A stretch of 64,000 nucleotides of DNA, taken from NCBI GenBank assembly GCA_046349915.1, contig JAXMBL010000008.1, positions 62,001 through 126,000 on the forward strand, written 5' to 3'. The notes beneath the pieces were generated by a model. That model was not told the DNA's origin. It did not search any database and worked only from the letters and a program-made list of their open reading frames with translations. Positions 54,972-63,042 of the stretch are shown piece by piece. Source of the DNA: CAIXSC01 sp046349915 (GTDB lineage Bacteria > Planctomycetota > Planctomycetia > Pirellulales > Pirellulaceae). Numbering within the stretch: position 1 is the first letter of the stretch; every line of letters starts with the position of its first letter. Both the position numbers and the translations under genes were made by a program.

Positions 54972-55163
54972 TTAGTGGAAGAACAGTTGGAAGAAACTCG
55001 CCTTCACCAACATCTCGCCGCACACGCCGTTCACCAAGTGCGTGCACAGCACCAAAGCCAGCGAGCCACCCGCGAAAATCGACAAGGTTCGGAGCAGCCC
55101 ACGTGCCTCTTCGACGCTGATCAGTTGAGCGGTCGCGGTCGAGTGATTGGTGGTGGTGTCCAT
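54972..55163 (-). CDS. Small membrane protein of unknown function
   Basis: 63 residues from the ATG at 55163; the frame is open to 55232. The N-terminal 20 residues are polar (MDTTTNHSTATAQLISVEEA), followed by one strong hydrophobic segment (LSIFAGGSLALVLCTHLVNGV) and a short hydrophobic tail ending SFFQLFFH. A cysteine lies inside the membrane segment (C41) and another near the end of it. No homology is recognised. The clean size and composition suggest a real gene, though there is no strong ribosome site. Confidence 0.45.
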   Translation of the reverse strand: MDTTTNHSTATAQLISVEEARGLLRTLSIFAGGSLALVLCTHLVNGVCGEMLVKASFFQLFFH

Positions 55164-55760
55164 GGCTGTCTGCTTTCCTGTTCGTGGGGCGTGTTTCGTC
55201 CTGACTGACTGCCCTCGTCTTGTCGGGCACATCCTCAGTCAAGCAATCTCGTCCGGGGATGCTTCACTCTTAAAGCAAGGCGTGTGCCAATTCCCGTGAG
55301 CCGCTGGCGAGCAGGTTGTAACAATTGTAGCGGTCATAGTTTATGAAGGTCTGTGCAGTGTGCGTCGATGAATGGCGGCACGCGAAGGTGTCTTTCGGCA
55401 TCACATGTTGCCGCAACATGATGCCTTTTGTCGCAACGGGTGTAGCCCGCTCACTTCGTGAGCGGTCAGACGCTTGGCGTGCAAGCGCCCACCGCCGTCA
55501 TCGAGGTCGCGTGGTGGGCGGGGTTGCTGCTTGAAAGTCGACGCTCTACCGATCGGATCGACGGACTAGAAGTCCGTCGTACGATGGTAGCCCGCTCACT
55601 TCGTGAGCGGTTAGCCGCTTGGCGTGCAAACGCCCACCGCCGTCAGCGAGGTCGCGTGGTGGGCGGGGTTGCTGCTTGGAAGTCGACGCTCTACCGACCG
55701 GATCGACGGACTAGAAGTCCGTCGCAAAGTGGTACCCTCGAGAAAAGCCCAAAGAAAGAG
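55164..55760. repeat. Intergenic region with a tandem 145-bp repeat (55442-55731)
   Basis: Two similar 145-bp units start at 55442 and 55587 with GTAGCCCGCTCACTTCGTGA and each ends with the palindrome CGACGGACTAGAAGTCCGTCG. The two kinds of palindrome seen singly elsewhere in the window are thus joined here in one unit. No gene is seen from 55164 to the tRNA. Confidence 0.75.
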
Positions 55761-55833
55761 TGGGCGGTGAGGGATTCGAACCCCCGGCCTCCACCTTGTA
55801 AGGGTGGCACTCTAACCGCTGAGTTAACCGCCC
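55761..55833 (-). tRNA. tRNA-Val(TAC)
   Basis: Cloverleaf read on the minus strand: acceptor GGGCGGT pairing with ACCGCCC and discriminator A; D-arm around AACTCAGCGGTTAGAGT; anticodon stem CCACC/GGTGG with loop CTTACAA, so the anticodon is TAC (Val); T-arm CGGGGGTTCGAATCCC. The length is 73 nt. The CCA end is not encoded (the next bases are CTC on this strand). Confidence 0.93.
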
Positions 55834-55917
55834 GACTTCACAGTCGATGCCGAATCGTACGGGCGCGACGTCGTAGTGTCAACGACCGAGTGTCACCGTT
55901 GACTGATCCTCGATAGA

Positions 55918-56913
55918 ATGTCGACCGAACTCTTTCCTTCGGAGAACGGGCCCTTGTCAGTTTCGATCTTTATCTTGCTCGCACTGCACCTGCTGTGCGT
56001 CAATCTCGCCTCCGTTTCCCCCCTCGTCGGCGTCTGGCTCGAATGGATGGACGCTCGCGGAAACGCTGCCGCTCGCCGCCTCGCGCCCCTGCTGGCCTGG
56101 CATGGAGTCATATCGCTGGTCATCGGCGTTTGCCTCGGCGCCTCGATGGGGTGGCTGCTGTGGAATGATCGCTATCGTGAAGCCGTCTTGCAGCTTGGTT
56201 CGAGGTTGCACAATGGTGGGGCGGAGTTGGTTTTTTCGTTGGCGCTCATGATCTGGCACGCCTGGTGGTGCTCCCGCCCCAACTCGCCTTCCCGCCGAGG
56301 CCGGTGGGGGCGAGCAACGCTGGCGATGCTGGCTGGGACCAATTTGGTCTACCATTTTCCCGTGCTGATGGTCATTCTGGCTCGGCTGGCGACGGGTGAA
56401 GATCCCACGACCGATGTGCTCAATTCGGCCGCCTTCCGTCAGCGGTTGATCGACCCCACCGTGCTTGCTCGCTGCGTACACTTTTGGCTCGCCTCGGTGG
56501 CTGTCACCGGCGTCTGGCTGCTGGCCATCAGTTGGCGCTGGCAAGGGCGGCTCGCCGACGACCAGTCCGAGGGGCCCAATCGGCTTGCCGAGGCTCACCA
56601 TGTGGCTCGCTGGGGTGCGCGACTTGCCTTGATTCCTACATTGCTGCAAATTCCCTCGGGCATCTGGTTGCTCAGCACCGTCTCGCCGCTGGCTCAATCA
56701 AGGCTTCTGGGCGGAGATCTGACCGCGACGCTCGCGTTTGGCGGGTCCGTCCTGATGGCCCTCGGTTTCATGCATCGACTGGCCGCCATTGGCATGGGCG
56801 AGACCTCTCGTCCTCAGTTAGCTCAAGCCATCGGGCTGCTCGTCGCCATCGTTACGCTGATGACCTACGTGCTCCGCTTCCTCGAAAACTCCACTTCAGG
56901 ATTGGCAACATGA
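55918..56913 (+). CDS. Multi-spanning membrane protein of unknown function
   Basis: 331 residues with about eight hydrophobic, probably membrane-spanning segments, among them VSIFILLALHLLCVNLASVS, HGVISLVIGVCLGASMGWLL, FWLASVAVTGVWLLAISWRW and IGLLVAIVTLMTYVLRFLEN. Conserved-looking histidines lie in several segments (H21, HGVISLV, IWHAWW, YHFPVLM), which would suit a heme- or metal-binding membrane protein, but this is only a hint. ATG at 55918. The last four bases overlap the start of the epimerase gene (ATGA), so the two are translationally coupled. Confidence 0.7.
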   Translation: MSTELFPSENGPLSVSIFILLALHLLCVNLASVSPLVGVWLEWMDARGNAAARRLAPLLAWHGVISLVIGVCLGASMGWLLWNDRYREAVLQLGSRLHNGGAELVFSLALMIWHAWWCSRPNSPSRRGRWGRATLAMLAGTNLVYHFPVLMVILARLATGEDPTTDVLNSAAFRQRLIDPTVLARCVHFWLASVAVTGVWLLAISWRWQGRLADDQSEGPNRLAEAHHVARWGARLALIPTLLQIPSGIWLLSTVSPLAQSRLLGGDLTATLAFGGSVLMALGFMHRLAAIGMGETSRPQLAQAIGLLVAIVTLMTYVLRFLENSTSGLAT

Positions 56914-57854
56914 CTGCGCCGCGGAAAATCGAATTGCGACATGAATCGGGTGCTGCCGCCGCCGTCCTGGCAGGCTTTGGTTTCAACTGTTACGACTGGA
57001 ACGTTCCCATACGCGGCCAACGAGTGCAGGCGTTGTGGCAGCATCCCGACTTTGCCCTGGGAAATCAGCGGCCCAGCGGGAGCGGCATTCCCCTGCTCTT
57101 CCCCTTTCCCGGCCGAATCGCGGGCGGTGTCTATTCGTGGGCTGGCAAGAACTACGAACTACCCGCCAACGATGGTCGAGGGAACGCGATTCATGGGTTC
57201 GTCCATAATCGGCCCTGGCGAGTGCTCGCCCAAAACGAGACGTCGGTGACCGGCGAGTTCCACGCTGCGATCGATGCGCCCGAGGTGCTCGAACTGTGGC
57301 CCACCGATTTTCGGATCAAGACCACTGTCTCCCTCGGACCCAATGACCTGGCGCTCGATGTCCAAATCGACAACCCCAGTGATCGCCCGCTCCCCTGCGG
57401 CTTTGGCGCTCACCCCTACTATCGAGTCCCTCTGGGAGGCTCGGCTGCGTCCGAGGTCTTGGTGGCTCTGCCCGTGCGAGCTCGATGGGAACTGGTGGAA
57501 CTGTTGCCAACTGGACGTCGCCTAACGGTCGATGACGAACCATTACGGTGCGGCACGCCGTTCGGACCATTGCAGTTCGATGATGCGTTTACCGACCTGA
57601 TCTTCGCGGACGATTGGACGACCGCAACACTGCACGACCCTGGAAGCGGAGTCCGTTTGGTGGCTTCCTACGATCGAGCTTTTCGCGAGTGCGTTGTCTA
57701 CACGCCTCCCCATCGCGAAGCCATTTGTATCGAACCGCTGACGTGCGTACCGGGCGCCATCACGCTGCAAGCACAAGGACTCGACGCCGGCCTGAAGGTG
57801 CTCGAGCCCGGCGAGTCGCTAACGGCTCGCATGCGGCTCAAGCTGATGGATTGA
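56910..57854 (+). CDS. Aldose 1-epimerase (galactose mutarotase-like)
   Basis: 314 residues. It interconverts alpha and beta anomers of aldoses or hexose phosphates in the cytoplasm. Family landmarks: GIPLLFPFPGRIAGGVYSWA, AIHGFVHNRPW (conserved His), GFGAHPYYRVP (catalytic His) and CIEPLTCVPGAI (catalytic Glu in IEPLT). The N-terminus is short, without a signal peptide. The ATG at 56910 overlaps the stop of the upstream membrane-protein gene. The same frame is open further upstream, but those codons are antisense or out-of-frame to the membrane protein. It could be a GalM or a YeaD-type hexose-6-phosphate mutarotase. Confidence 0.9.
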   Translation: MTAPRKIELRHESGAAAAVLAGFGFNCYDWNVPIRGQRVQALWQHPDFALGNQRPSGSGIPLLFPFPGRIAGGVYSWAGKNYELPANDGRGNAIHGFVHNRPWRVLAQNETSVTGEFHAAIDAPEVLELWPTDFRIKTTVSLGPNDLALDVQIDNPSDRPLPCGFGAHPYYRVPLGGSAASEVLVALPVRARWELVELLPTGRRLTVDDEPLRCGTPFGPLQFDDAFTDLIFADDWTTATLHDPGSGVRLVASYDRAFRECVVYTPPHREAICIEPLTCVPGAITLQAQGLDAGLKVLEPGESLTARMRLKLMD

Positions 57855-57879
57855 TAAAGCGTGCAGGTTTTCAACGAGG

Positions 57880-57949
57880 TGGGGCAGGTTTGCAACCGGC
57901 CCCGGCCAGGGTTGAGCCGAGAAGGGGCAGGTTGCAAACCTGCCCCACG
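57880..57949. repeat. 19-bp perfect inverted repeat between converging genes
   Basis: GTGGGGCAGGTTTGCAACC at 57880-57898 and its exact complement at 57931-57949, loop 32 nt. It lies between two converging genes, so it may act as a terminator, or it may be another interspersed palindrome. Confidence 0.65.
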
Positions 57950-57973
57950 TACGCAAAAACCTCGTGCAAAACG

Positions 57974-58366
57974 CTAGTTGCCTTCTTCCGGCGTGCCGGG
58001 CGCCTTGCCTGCCTTGATGCGTTCGCCGAACGTCTCGCCACCCTTGGACTTAGCGGCTTCTACCTTGGTAAAGGCTGCTTCAAACTCCGCCTTCACCTTC
58101 TCAGGCTCGGCCTTGACTCGCTCGTCCTTGTAGTTGTCCTTCTTCAACAACTCGCCGAGCGCCTTGCCGTAGTCGTTCTTGTTCTTCTTTGATTTGCCGT
58201 AATGGCACAAATTGCACTTCTGCTCATCCGTGACGCTCTTCAGCGCCGGATACTTTTCTTCGAACTGCTTCTTGAAGACGGGCGTAGCATGCGACGACGA
58301 CGTCGACATCGCCACCAAGACCGCGGCAAACATGCTCGCTACGAGAACCAGACCTAGTTTTTTCAT
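57974..58366 (-). CDS. Small exported cytochrome c-like protein
   Basis: 130 residues from the ATG at 58366, chosen because GGAG lies upstream and a signal peptide follows (MKKLGLVLVASMFAAVLVAM). The longer frame to 58435 would not. A single heme-binding site CNLCHYG (about C51-H55) follows VTDEQK. The rest is a highly charged Lys/Glu-rich helix (KNDYGKALGELLKKDNYKDE; KVKAEFEAAFTKVEAAKSKG). Likely a periplasmic electron carrier or heme-binding protein. Its partner is not evident from the neighbours. Confidence 0.8.
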   Translation of the reverse strand: MKKLGLVLVASMFAAVLVAMSTSSSHATPVFKKQFEEKYPALKSVTDEQKCNLCHYGKSKKNKNDYGKALGELLKKDNYKDERVKAEPEKVKAEFEAAFTKVEAAKSKGGETFGERIKAGKAPGTPEEGN

Positions 58367-58565
58367 CCGAAAATCTCCTCTCAATAGAAACTCATCGCAA
58401 GCCTCATCGTCGCGGCGCGGGTGGGGGTCCCCCAAGGCGGGGCGACAAGCAACCGGCGATCGAGGCCTCTGGCGGGAATAGGAACCTCATCGAGTAGAAC
58501 TCGACAGGTATTTTCTGTCAAGTTTACCCAGTCACGCTCCCGAGCCAGTCGCTCTCCCTAGGCAT

Positions 58566-59411
58566 TCAAGCTCGTGGATCGATCGCATCCCGTAGCCCGT
58601 CGCCGAGCAAATTGAATCCCAGGATCGAAAGCGAGATCGCGGCGCCCGGCCCAAGCGCCGGCCACACGCTGCGCCCCAGAAAGTCCTTGGCTTGAGCCAG
58701 CATCGATCCCCATTCCGGCTCGGTCGGATCGCCGCCCACGCCCAGAAAAGAAAGTCCCGCAACTTCCAAGATGGCGCTGCCAAGTCCCAGGGTGGCGAGC
58801 ACTACGACGGGGCTGACAAGCCCCGGCAACACCACTCGCAGCAAAATATGCCAACTCGATCCCCCCAGAGCACGGCTGGCTTGCACGTAATCGAGTGATC
58901 TGAGCCCGAGCACGGTGGCGCGCACCTGTCTCGCGAATGTAGGAACGTTGATCAGGCCAACTGACACAATGACGGCGAGCCAACCGCGCGCGGCCGCGGT
59001 CGCGATCAGCAAAGCCAACAAGATGCTGGGAAACGCCAACGCCACATCGATCGCTCGCATCAGAGCCGCATCGACTCGCCCCCCCGCATATCCGGCCACC
59101 GCGCCGATCGGCGCACCGATCGCGACCGCCAGCACGATCGAGATGGCGCCGGCGAACAGCGACAGTCGAGTGCCATAAATTACTCGCGACAGCACGTCAT
59201 GTCGGTTCGAATCAGTTCCCAGCCAATGCTGACTCGACGGACTCGTGAAAGGCTCGAATGGTTCGCTGCGACCATGCGGCGCGATTCGGCCGGCCCCGAC
59301 GGCGAGCACCACGAAGCAACTCACAATCAACAAGCCCGCAAGCGCCGATCGATTGCGGAAGAATCGTCGAGCGGCTCGGCGCGTGTTGTCTGGACCAGTC
59401 TCACGACGCAT
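58566..59411 (-). CDS. Dipeptide/oligopeptide ABC transporter permease (DppC/OppC type)
   Basis: 281 residues with an N-terminal cytoplasmic stretch, a first membrane helix (ALAGLLIVSCFVVLAVGAG) and five more. The EAA-type coupling loop is QASRALGGSSWHILLRVVLP. The GTDSNRHDVLSRVIYGTRLS segment near residue 70 is typical of DppC. It forms the channel with the DppB-type subunit whose gene overlaps its start by 11 bases. ATG at 59411. No ATPase gene (DppD/DppF) follows downstream. The substrate is likely short peptides or a related oligomer. Confidence 0.93.
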   Translation of the reverse strand: MRRETGPDNTRRAARRFFRNRSALAGLLIVSCFVVLAVGAGRIAPHGRSEPFEPFTSPSSQHWLGTDSNRHDVLSRVIYGTRLSLFAGAISIVLAVAIGAPIGAVAGYAGGRVDAALMRAIDVALAFPSILLALLIATAAARGWLAVIVSVGLINVPTFARQVRATVLGLRSLDYVQASRALGGSSWHILLRVVLPGLVSPVVVLATLGLGSAILEVAGLSFLGVGGDPTEPEWGSMLAQAKDFLGRSVWPALGPGAAISLSILGFNLLGDGLRDAIDPRA

Positions 59412-60405
59412 GACGTAAGCGGGGCTCCAACCATAAATAGAGAATGTCTAGCAAGAAATTGAGCACGACGAAAAGGGTCGCGACCACGATACCGCCTGCC
59501 TGTACCACGACATAGTCGTTCACCAACAAGGCGTCGACGATGTACTTGCCCAACCCCGGCCAGTCAAACACGGTCTCGGTAAGCACGGCGCCCGAAAGCA
59601 ACATGCCTGTCTGCAGTCCCACAATGTTGGCGATGGGGACCGACGCGTTGGGAAAGGCGTGCCGCCACACTTGCCTCGCAAAACTCGCTCCCTTCGCTCG
59701 CGCCGTCCGCACATAGTCGCTTGACAATACATCCAACATGCTGGCCCGCGTGATGCGTGCGATGAGCGCCATCGGGATCGAACTCAACGCCAACGCAGGC
59801 AGGCAAATGTGCTTGACGGCGACCAGCCACAGGTCGAAACGTCCCCGCAACAAGGTGTCGACGAGATACAGACCGGTGATCGGTTCGAAGTCGAGCACCC
59901 AGTGGGGCAGACGAAAACCGGGAGGCATTCCCGGAAAAGCGGCCCGCAACAAAATGCCCAGAAAAAAGACCGGAATGCTGACCCCCAACAAGCTGCCGGT
60001 CATGCATAGATAGTCGACCCAGCCATTACGCCAGACCGCCGCCGCGACGCCCGCTAACAACCCCAGGGGAACCGCCAATAGCAATGCGGCGAGCGACAAC
60101 TCAATCGTGGCGGGTATTCGATGACGCAGCTCCTCGCCGACATTCTCATTGTTTCTCGCAAGCGACTCGCCCAAACTGCCGGTCGTCGCGACTTGCCGAA
60201 AGAACTCGATCAATTGAGTCGCAACGGGTCGGTCCCAGCCCTGCTCGACCCGAATCCGTTCCACCTGCGCTGGATCGACATGCTGACCAAACCGCGAAAG
60301 TACGGGATTGCCTGGCAGCATGCGCACGGCAATGAAAATCAAAGAGACGGCGACCAGCAACGTCGCCGCTGATTGCAAAAATCGTCGCAAGACAAACGCG
60401 ATCAC
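59401..60405 (-). CDS. Dipeptide/oligopeptide ABC transporter permease (DppB/OppB type)
   Basis: 334 residues from the GTG at 60405, which overlaps the stop codon of the binding-protein gene (GTGA); the longer frame to 60429 lies inside that gene. The protein has about six membrane helices: IAFVLRRFLQSAATLLVAVS at the N-terminus, the family's IAVRMLPGNPV segment, and a coupling loop RAKGASFARQVWRHAFPNAS. It forms the channel with the DppC-type subunit, whose gene overlaps its end by 11 bases. Confidence 0.93.
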   Translation of the reverse strand: MIAFVLRRFLQSAATLLVAVSLIFIAVRMLPGNPVLSRFGQHVDPAQVERIRVEQGWDRPVATQLIEFFRQVATTGSLGESLARNNENVGEELRHRIPATIELSLAALLLAVPLGLLAGVAAAVWRNGWVDYLCMTGSLLGVSIPVFFLGILLRAAFPGMPPGFRLPHWVLDFEPITGLYLVDTLLRGRFDLWLVAVKHICLPALALSSIPMALIARITRASMLDVLSSDYVRTARAKGASFARQVWRHAFPNASVPIANIVGLQTGMLLSGAVLTETVFDWPGLGKYIVDALLVNDYVVVQAGGIVVATLFVVLNFLLDILYLWLEPRLRHAS

Positions 60406-62036
60406 GGTCCTTGCTCCAACCTCGCCCACCGCAAGCGGACCAGCGAACCGGGATGGAGCGTGTAGTTTTTCACGGTGTCGCGCAGCGCGAGTCGAATCTC
60501 CGAGTGGACCAGCGGCACGACCGGGACGTCCCGCAGAATAATCTCTTGAGCCTCGCGGTACATCGCCAGACGTTTGTCGGCGTCGAGCTGCCTTTGGGCG
60601 CCCACTAATAACTCATGGATGCGGTCGCTACGGTAGCGACTCAAGTTATTCCCATGTTCGCTGATGTTGTCTTGGTCGAGCAGCGAGTAGAGGAAATTGT
60701 CGGGGTCGCTGTTATCGGTCGACCAACCAGCCAGTCCAAGTTCGTGACGGCCTGCCATCAGGTGTTCAAAGTGCTGCGAAATCGGCTTCGGATCGACGGT
60801 CAATTCAATCCCGATATGAGCGAGCGAATCCTTGATGAACGAGGCGGTCTGCAGCGGTTGCTGCATGTAAGGACGAGGCTGACTCATGACCGACAGCCGT
60901 AGTTTCAAGGGCAGAGTGAGCCCATGCTCGGAGGCCGCTTCCGCCAGCAGCGTCTTCGCCTTGTCTCGATCATAGGGACGATCCGCCAAATCGTGATGAT
61001 GGCCCCACATGTCGGGCGGAACCATGTTGACCGCGGGTCGAGCATGACCGCCGTAAACCACGCGAACCAACTCGCGTTTGTCGATCGCCATGCCGATCGC
61101 TTCACGCACTTTCAAATGATTCAGGGGCGGCTTTTCCATCTGCAACGTCAGGTAGCCGACGTTCAAGCCGACCGTTTCCTGGATCGCAATCCCCGGCTGA
61201 CCCACCAGCGCGTCCAATTCCGTCGGCGGGAGATCCTCGGCGATATGCACGCCCGATTGTTTCAGCTGTTGCAGGCGAGTCACGCTGTCGGCAATCGGCA
61301 CAAAGATCGCCCGCGACACGTGAGGCGCACCATCCCAGTAGTCGGGGAAGGCGTCCAGCACAATCTGTTGGTCGCGACGCCAACGCGAGAACTTGAAAGG
61401 CCCCGTGCCGACAGGTTCGGTCGCGAAGCGCTTGCCGAGTTGTTTCACCGCGGTGGGACTCACGATGCTGGCCGGAAACATCGCCAGATTATTCAGAAAC
61501 ACCGCGCTGGGTTGCTTCAGCCGAAAGACCACGGTCGTCGCTTCAACCGCTTCGACCCCGGCGATTTCCTTGAAGTTCGGCTGGTACGGCCGTGATGGCT
61601 CGTACACATGCGGATGCGTGTCCGCGATCAAGCGTTCAATACTGAAGACGACCGCTTGCGCGTCGCAAGTCGTGCCGTCATGGAACTTGACCCCTGGCCG
61701 CAGATGAAATGTCCATGACAGCCCATCGTCGCTATGTTCCCAGCGTTCGGCGAGCGACGGGACCAAATCCAGCGACTTCTCGTCGTAGGTGACCAGCGTG
61801 TCGAAGACATTGACGATGACCTTCACCGCCTCGCCAATATCCGTATTGATGGGATCGAGCGTGTTGGCGTCGCCGCCACGGCCGTAGATCAGCGTATTGC
61901 CTTGACTCGCCGCGCCAGAACCACCAGGCCCCGGCGCCGTTGTCGACCCACCGCAACCGGCGAGCGTCAACAGCAAGACCATGATCGACAACAATCCGCT
62001 GATTCCGAAACACGCTCGCATCGCAATTCCCATCAT
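60402..62036 (-). CDS. Peptide/nickel-type ABC transporter substrate-binding lipoprotein
   Basis: 544 residues, SBP family 5 (DppA/OppA/NikA). It starts with a lipoprotein signal (LLLTLAGCGGS, lipobox Cys near residue 28) and a Gly/Ala/Pro-rich spacer. The mature part has the family signature LAERWEHSDDGLSWTFHLRP...GVKFHDGTTCDAQAVVFS, VGTGPFKFSRWRRD and AIGMAIDKRELVRVVYGG. The ligand (peptide, oligosaccharide or other) is not clear. Two adjacent ATGs begin the ORF. The DppB gene overlaps its stop, and the ThuA gene lies 26 bp upstream, so all four are likely one operon. Confidence 0.94.
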   Translation of the reverse strand: MMGIAMRACFGISGLLSIMVLLLTLAGCGGSTTAPGPGGSGAASQGNTLIYGRGGDANTLDPINTDIGEAVKVIVNVFDTLVTYDEKSLDLVPSLAERWEHSDDGLSWTFHLRPGVKFHDGTTCDAQAVVFSIERLIADTHPHVYEPSRPYQPNFKEIAGVEAVEATTVVFRLKQPSAVFLNNLAMFPASIVSPTAVKQLGKRFATEPVGTGPFKFSRWRRDQQIVLDAFPDYWDGAPHVSRAIFVPIADSVTRLQQLKQSGVHIAEDLPPTELDALVGQPGIAIQETVGLNVGYLTLQMEKPPLNHLKVREAIGMAIDKRELVRVVYGGHARPAVNMVPPDMWGHHHDLADRPYDRDKAKTLLAEAASEHGLTLPLKLRLSVMSQPRPYMQQPLQTASFIKDSLAHIGIELTVDPKPISQHFEHLMAGRHELGLAGWSTDNSDPDNFLYSLLDQDNISEHGNNLSRYRSDRIHELLVGAQRQLDADKRLAMYREAQEIILRDVPVVPLVHSEIRLALRDTVKNYTLHPGSLVRLRWARLEQGP

Positions 62037-62062
62037 TGAAACTCGTCGCTCGCCCGCACCGA

Positions 62063-62914
62063 TCAGCCGCCCGCGGCGTCGGCTTTAGCCTTGGCCTCTT
62101 GGGCCGCGGACAATGCGGGATTCGGGGTCGCGTCCCCCTGCTCCAATCCCATGACCCAACGGAAGCCGCCCAATAGCGAAGCACGATAGGTCGGGTTCTC
62201 CCACACGGCCTCGTTATGTCCCAAACTCATATGCATCACTCGACCTTCGCCGTAATTCTTGACCCACAGAATCGGCACATGATACGGCTTCTTCAGCTTG
62301 GTCTTCGCCATATTCAAGCTCATCAGCACTCGAACCTTTTCCGGCTGCCAATTCTTGAACTGATAGATTTCGTCCTTGATCGTGAATTCCTCGCCCCAGG
62401 GCTTGCTGGCCGGATGCGTTGTATCGTGAACGGTGATGGTCACCGTGTCGCCCGCGTTCCAGGGATGGCCGTTGAACGTGCCGCCGATCATGTCCCAGTA
62501 CGGTTGGTACTTGTGGAACGTGTCGGCCGCCGAATGAGCGCCAATGAAGCCGTGGCCCTTCTGGGGAAGCCACTCCTTGAAGAAGTACTCGAGATCCGCC
62601 GGCTCAATCGGCAGCTCGCCTGTCGTGTAGAAGAAGACGATGTCGTAGTTCTGCAGATTGGCTTTCGTGAAGTCCTTCTTCACATCCTGAGTGCAATCGA
62701 CGCGAAACAGATTGCTCGAAACGCCAATCTCCGTCACTGCTCGCTCCGCCGGCGCCAGCATGCCATCTTTGCGAGTCACCGAGCCATGCCGGAAACCGGC
62801 GCTTTGAGTGACCATGAGGACGCGAGTCGGCTTGGCAGCCTCTTGCGCCGCGACTCCACTTGCCCAGCCGCACATCAACAGCAGCCACAGCCAACACAAT
62901 TTCCCACTCTTCAT
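62063..62914 (-). CDS. Secreted ThuA-domain protein
   Basis: 283 residues with signal peptide MKSGKLCWLWLLLMCGWASG. The mature part fits ThuA (glutamine-amidotransferase-like fold linked to trehalose or other sugar use): RVLMVTQSAGFRHGSVTRKD, YDIVFFYTTGELPI, GHGFIGAHSAADTFHKYQPY, PWGEEFTIKDEIYQFKNW and EGRVMHMSLGHNEAVW. The short Ala-rich C-terminal tail (AQEAKAKADAAGG) is outside the domain. It lies 26 bp upstream of the peptide-binding protein gene, so a functional link to uptake is possible but unproven. Confidence 0.9.
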   Translation of the reverse strand: MKSGKLCWLWLLLMCGWASGVAAQEAAKPTRVLMVTQSAGFRHGSVTRKDGMLAPAERAVTEIGVSSNLFRVDCTQDVKKDFTKANLQNYDIVFFYTTGELPIEPADLEYFFKEWLPQKGHGFIGAHSAADTFHKYQPYWDMIGGTFNGHPWNAGDTVTITVHDTTHPASKPWGEEFTIKDEIYQFKNWQPEKVRVLMSLNMAKTKLKKPYHVPILWVKNYGEGRVMHMSLGHNEAVWENPTYRASLLGGFRWVMGLEQGDATPNPALSAAQEAKAKADAAGG

Positions 62915-63042
62915 GAATCGACTTCCTCAAGTTGAAGGGACGATAGATTTGCCGGCGCCATCCAACACCCACGATGCTTGTCCAACGACAAACTCGCAGC
63001 CTGGCCAGCATCTCTGGCGACGCAACACTCACGACTAAGATT

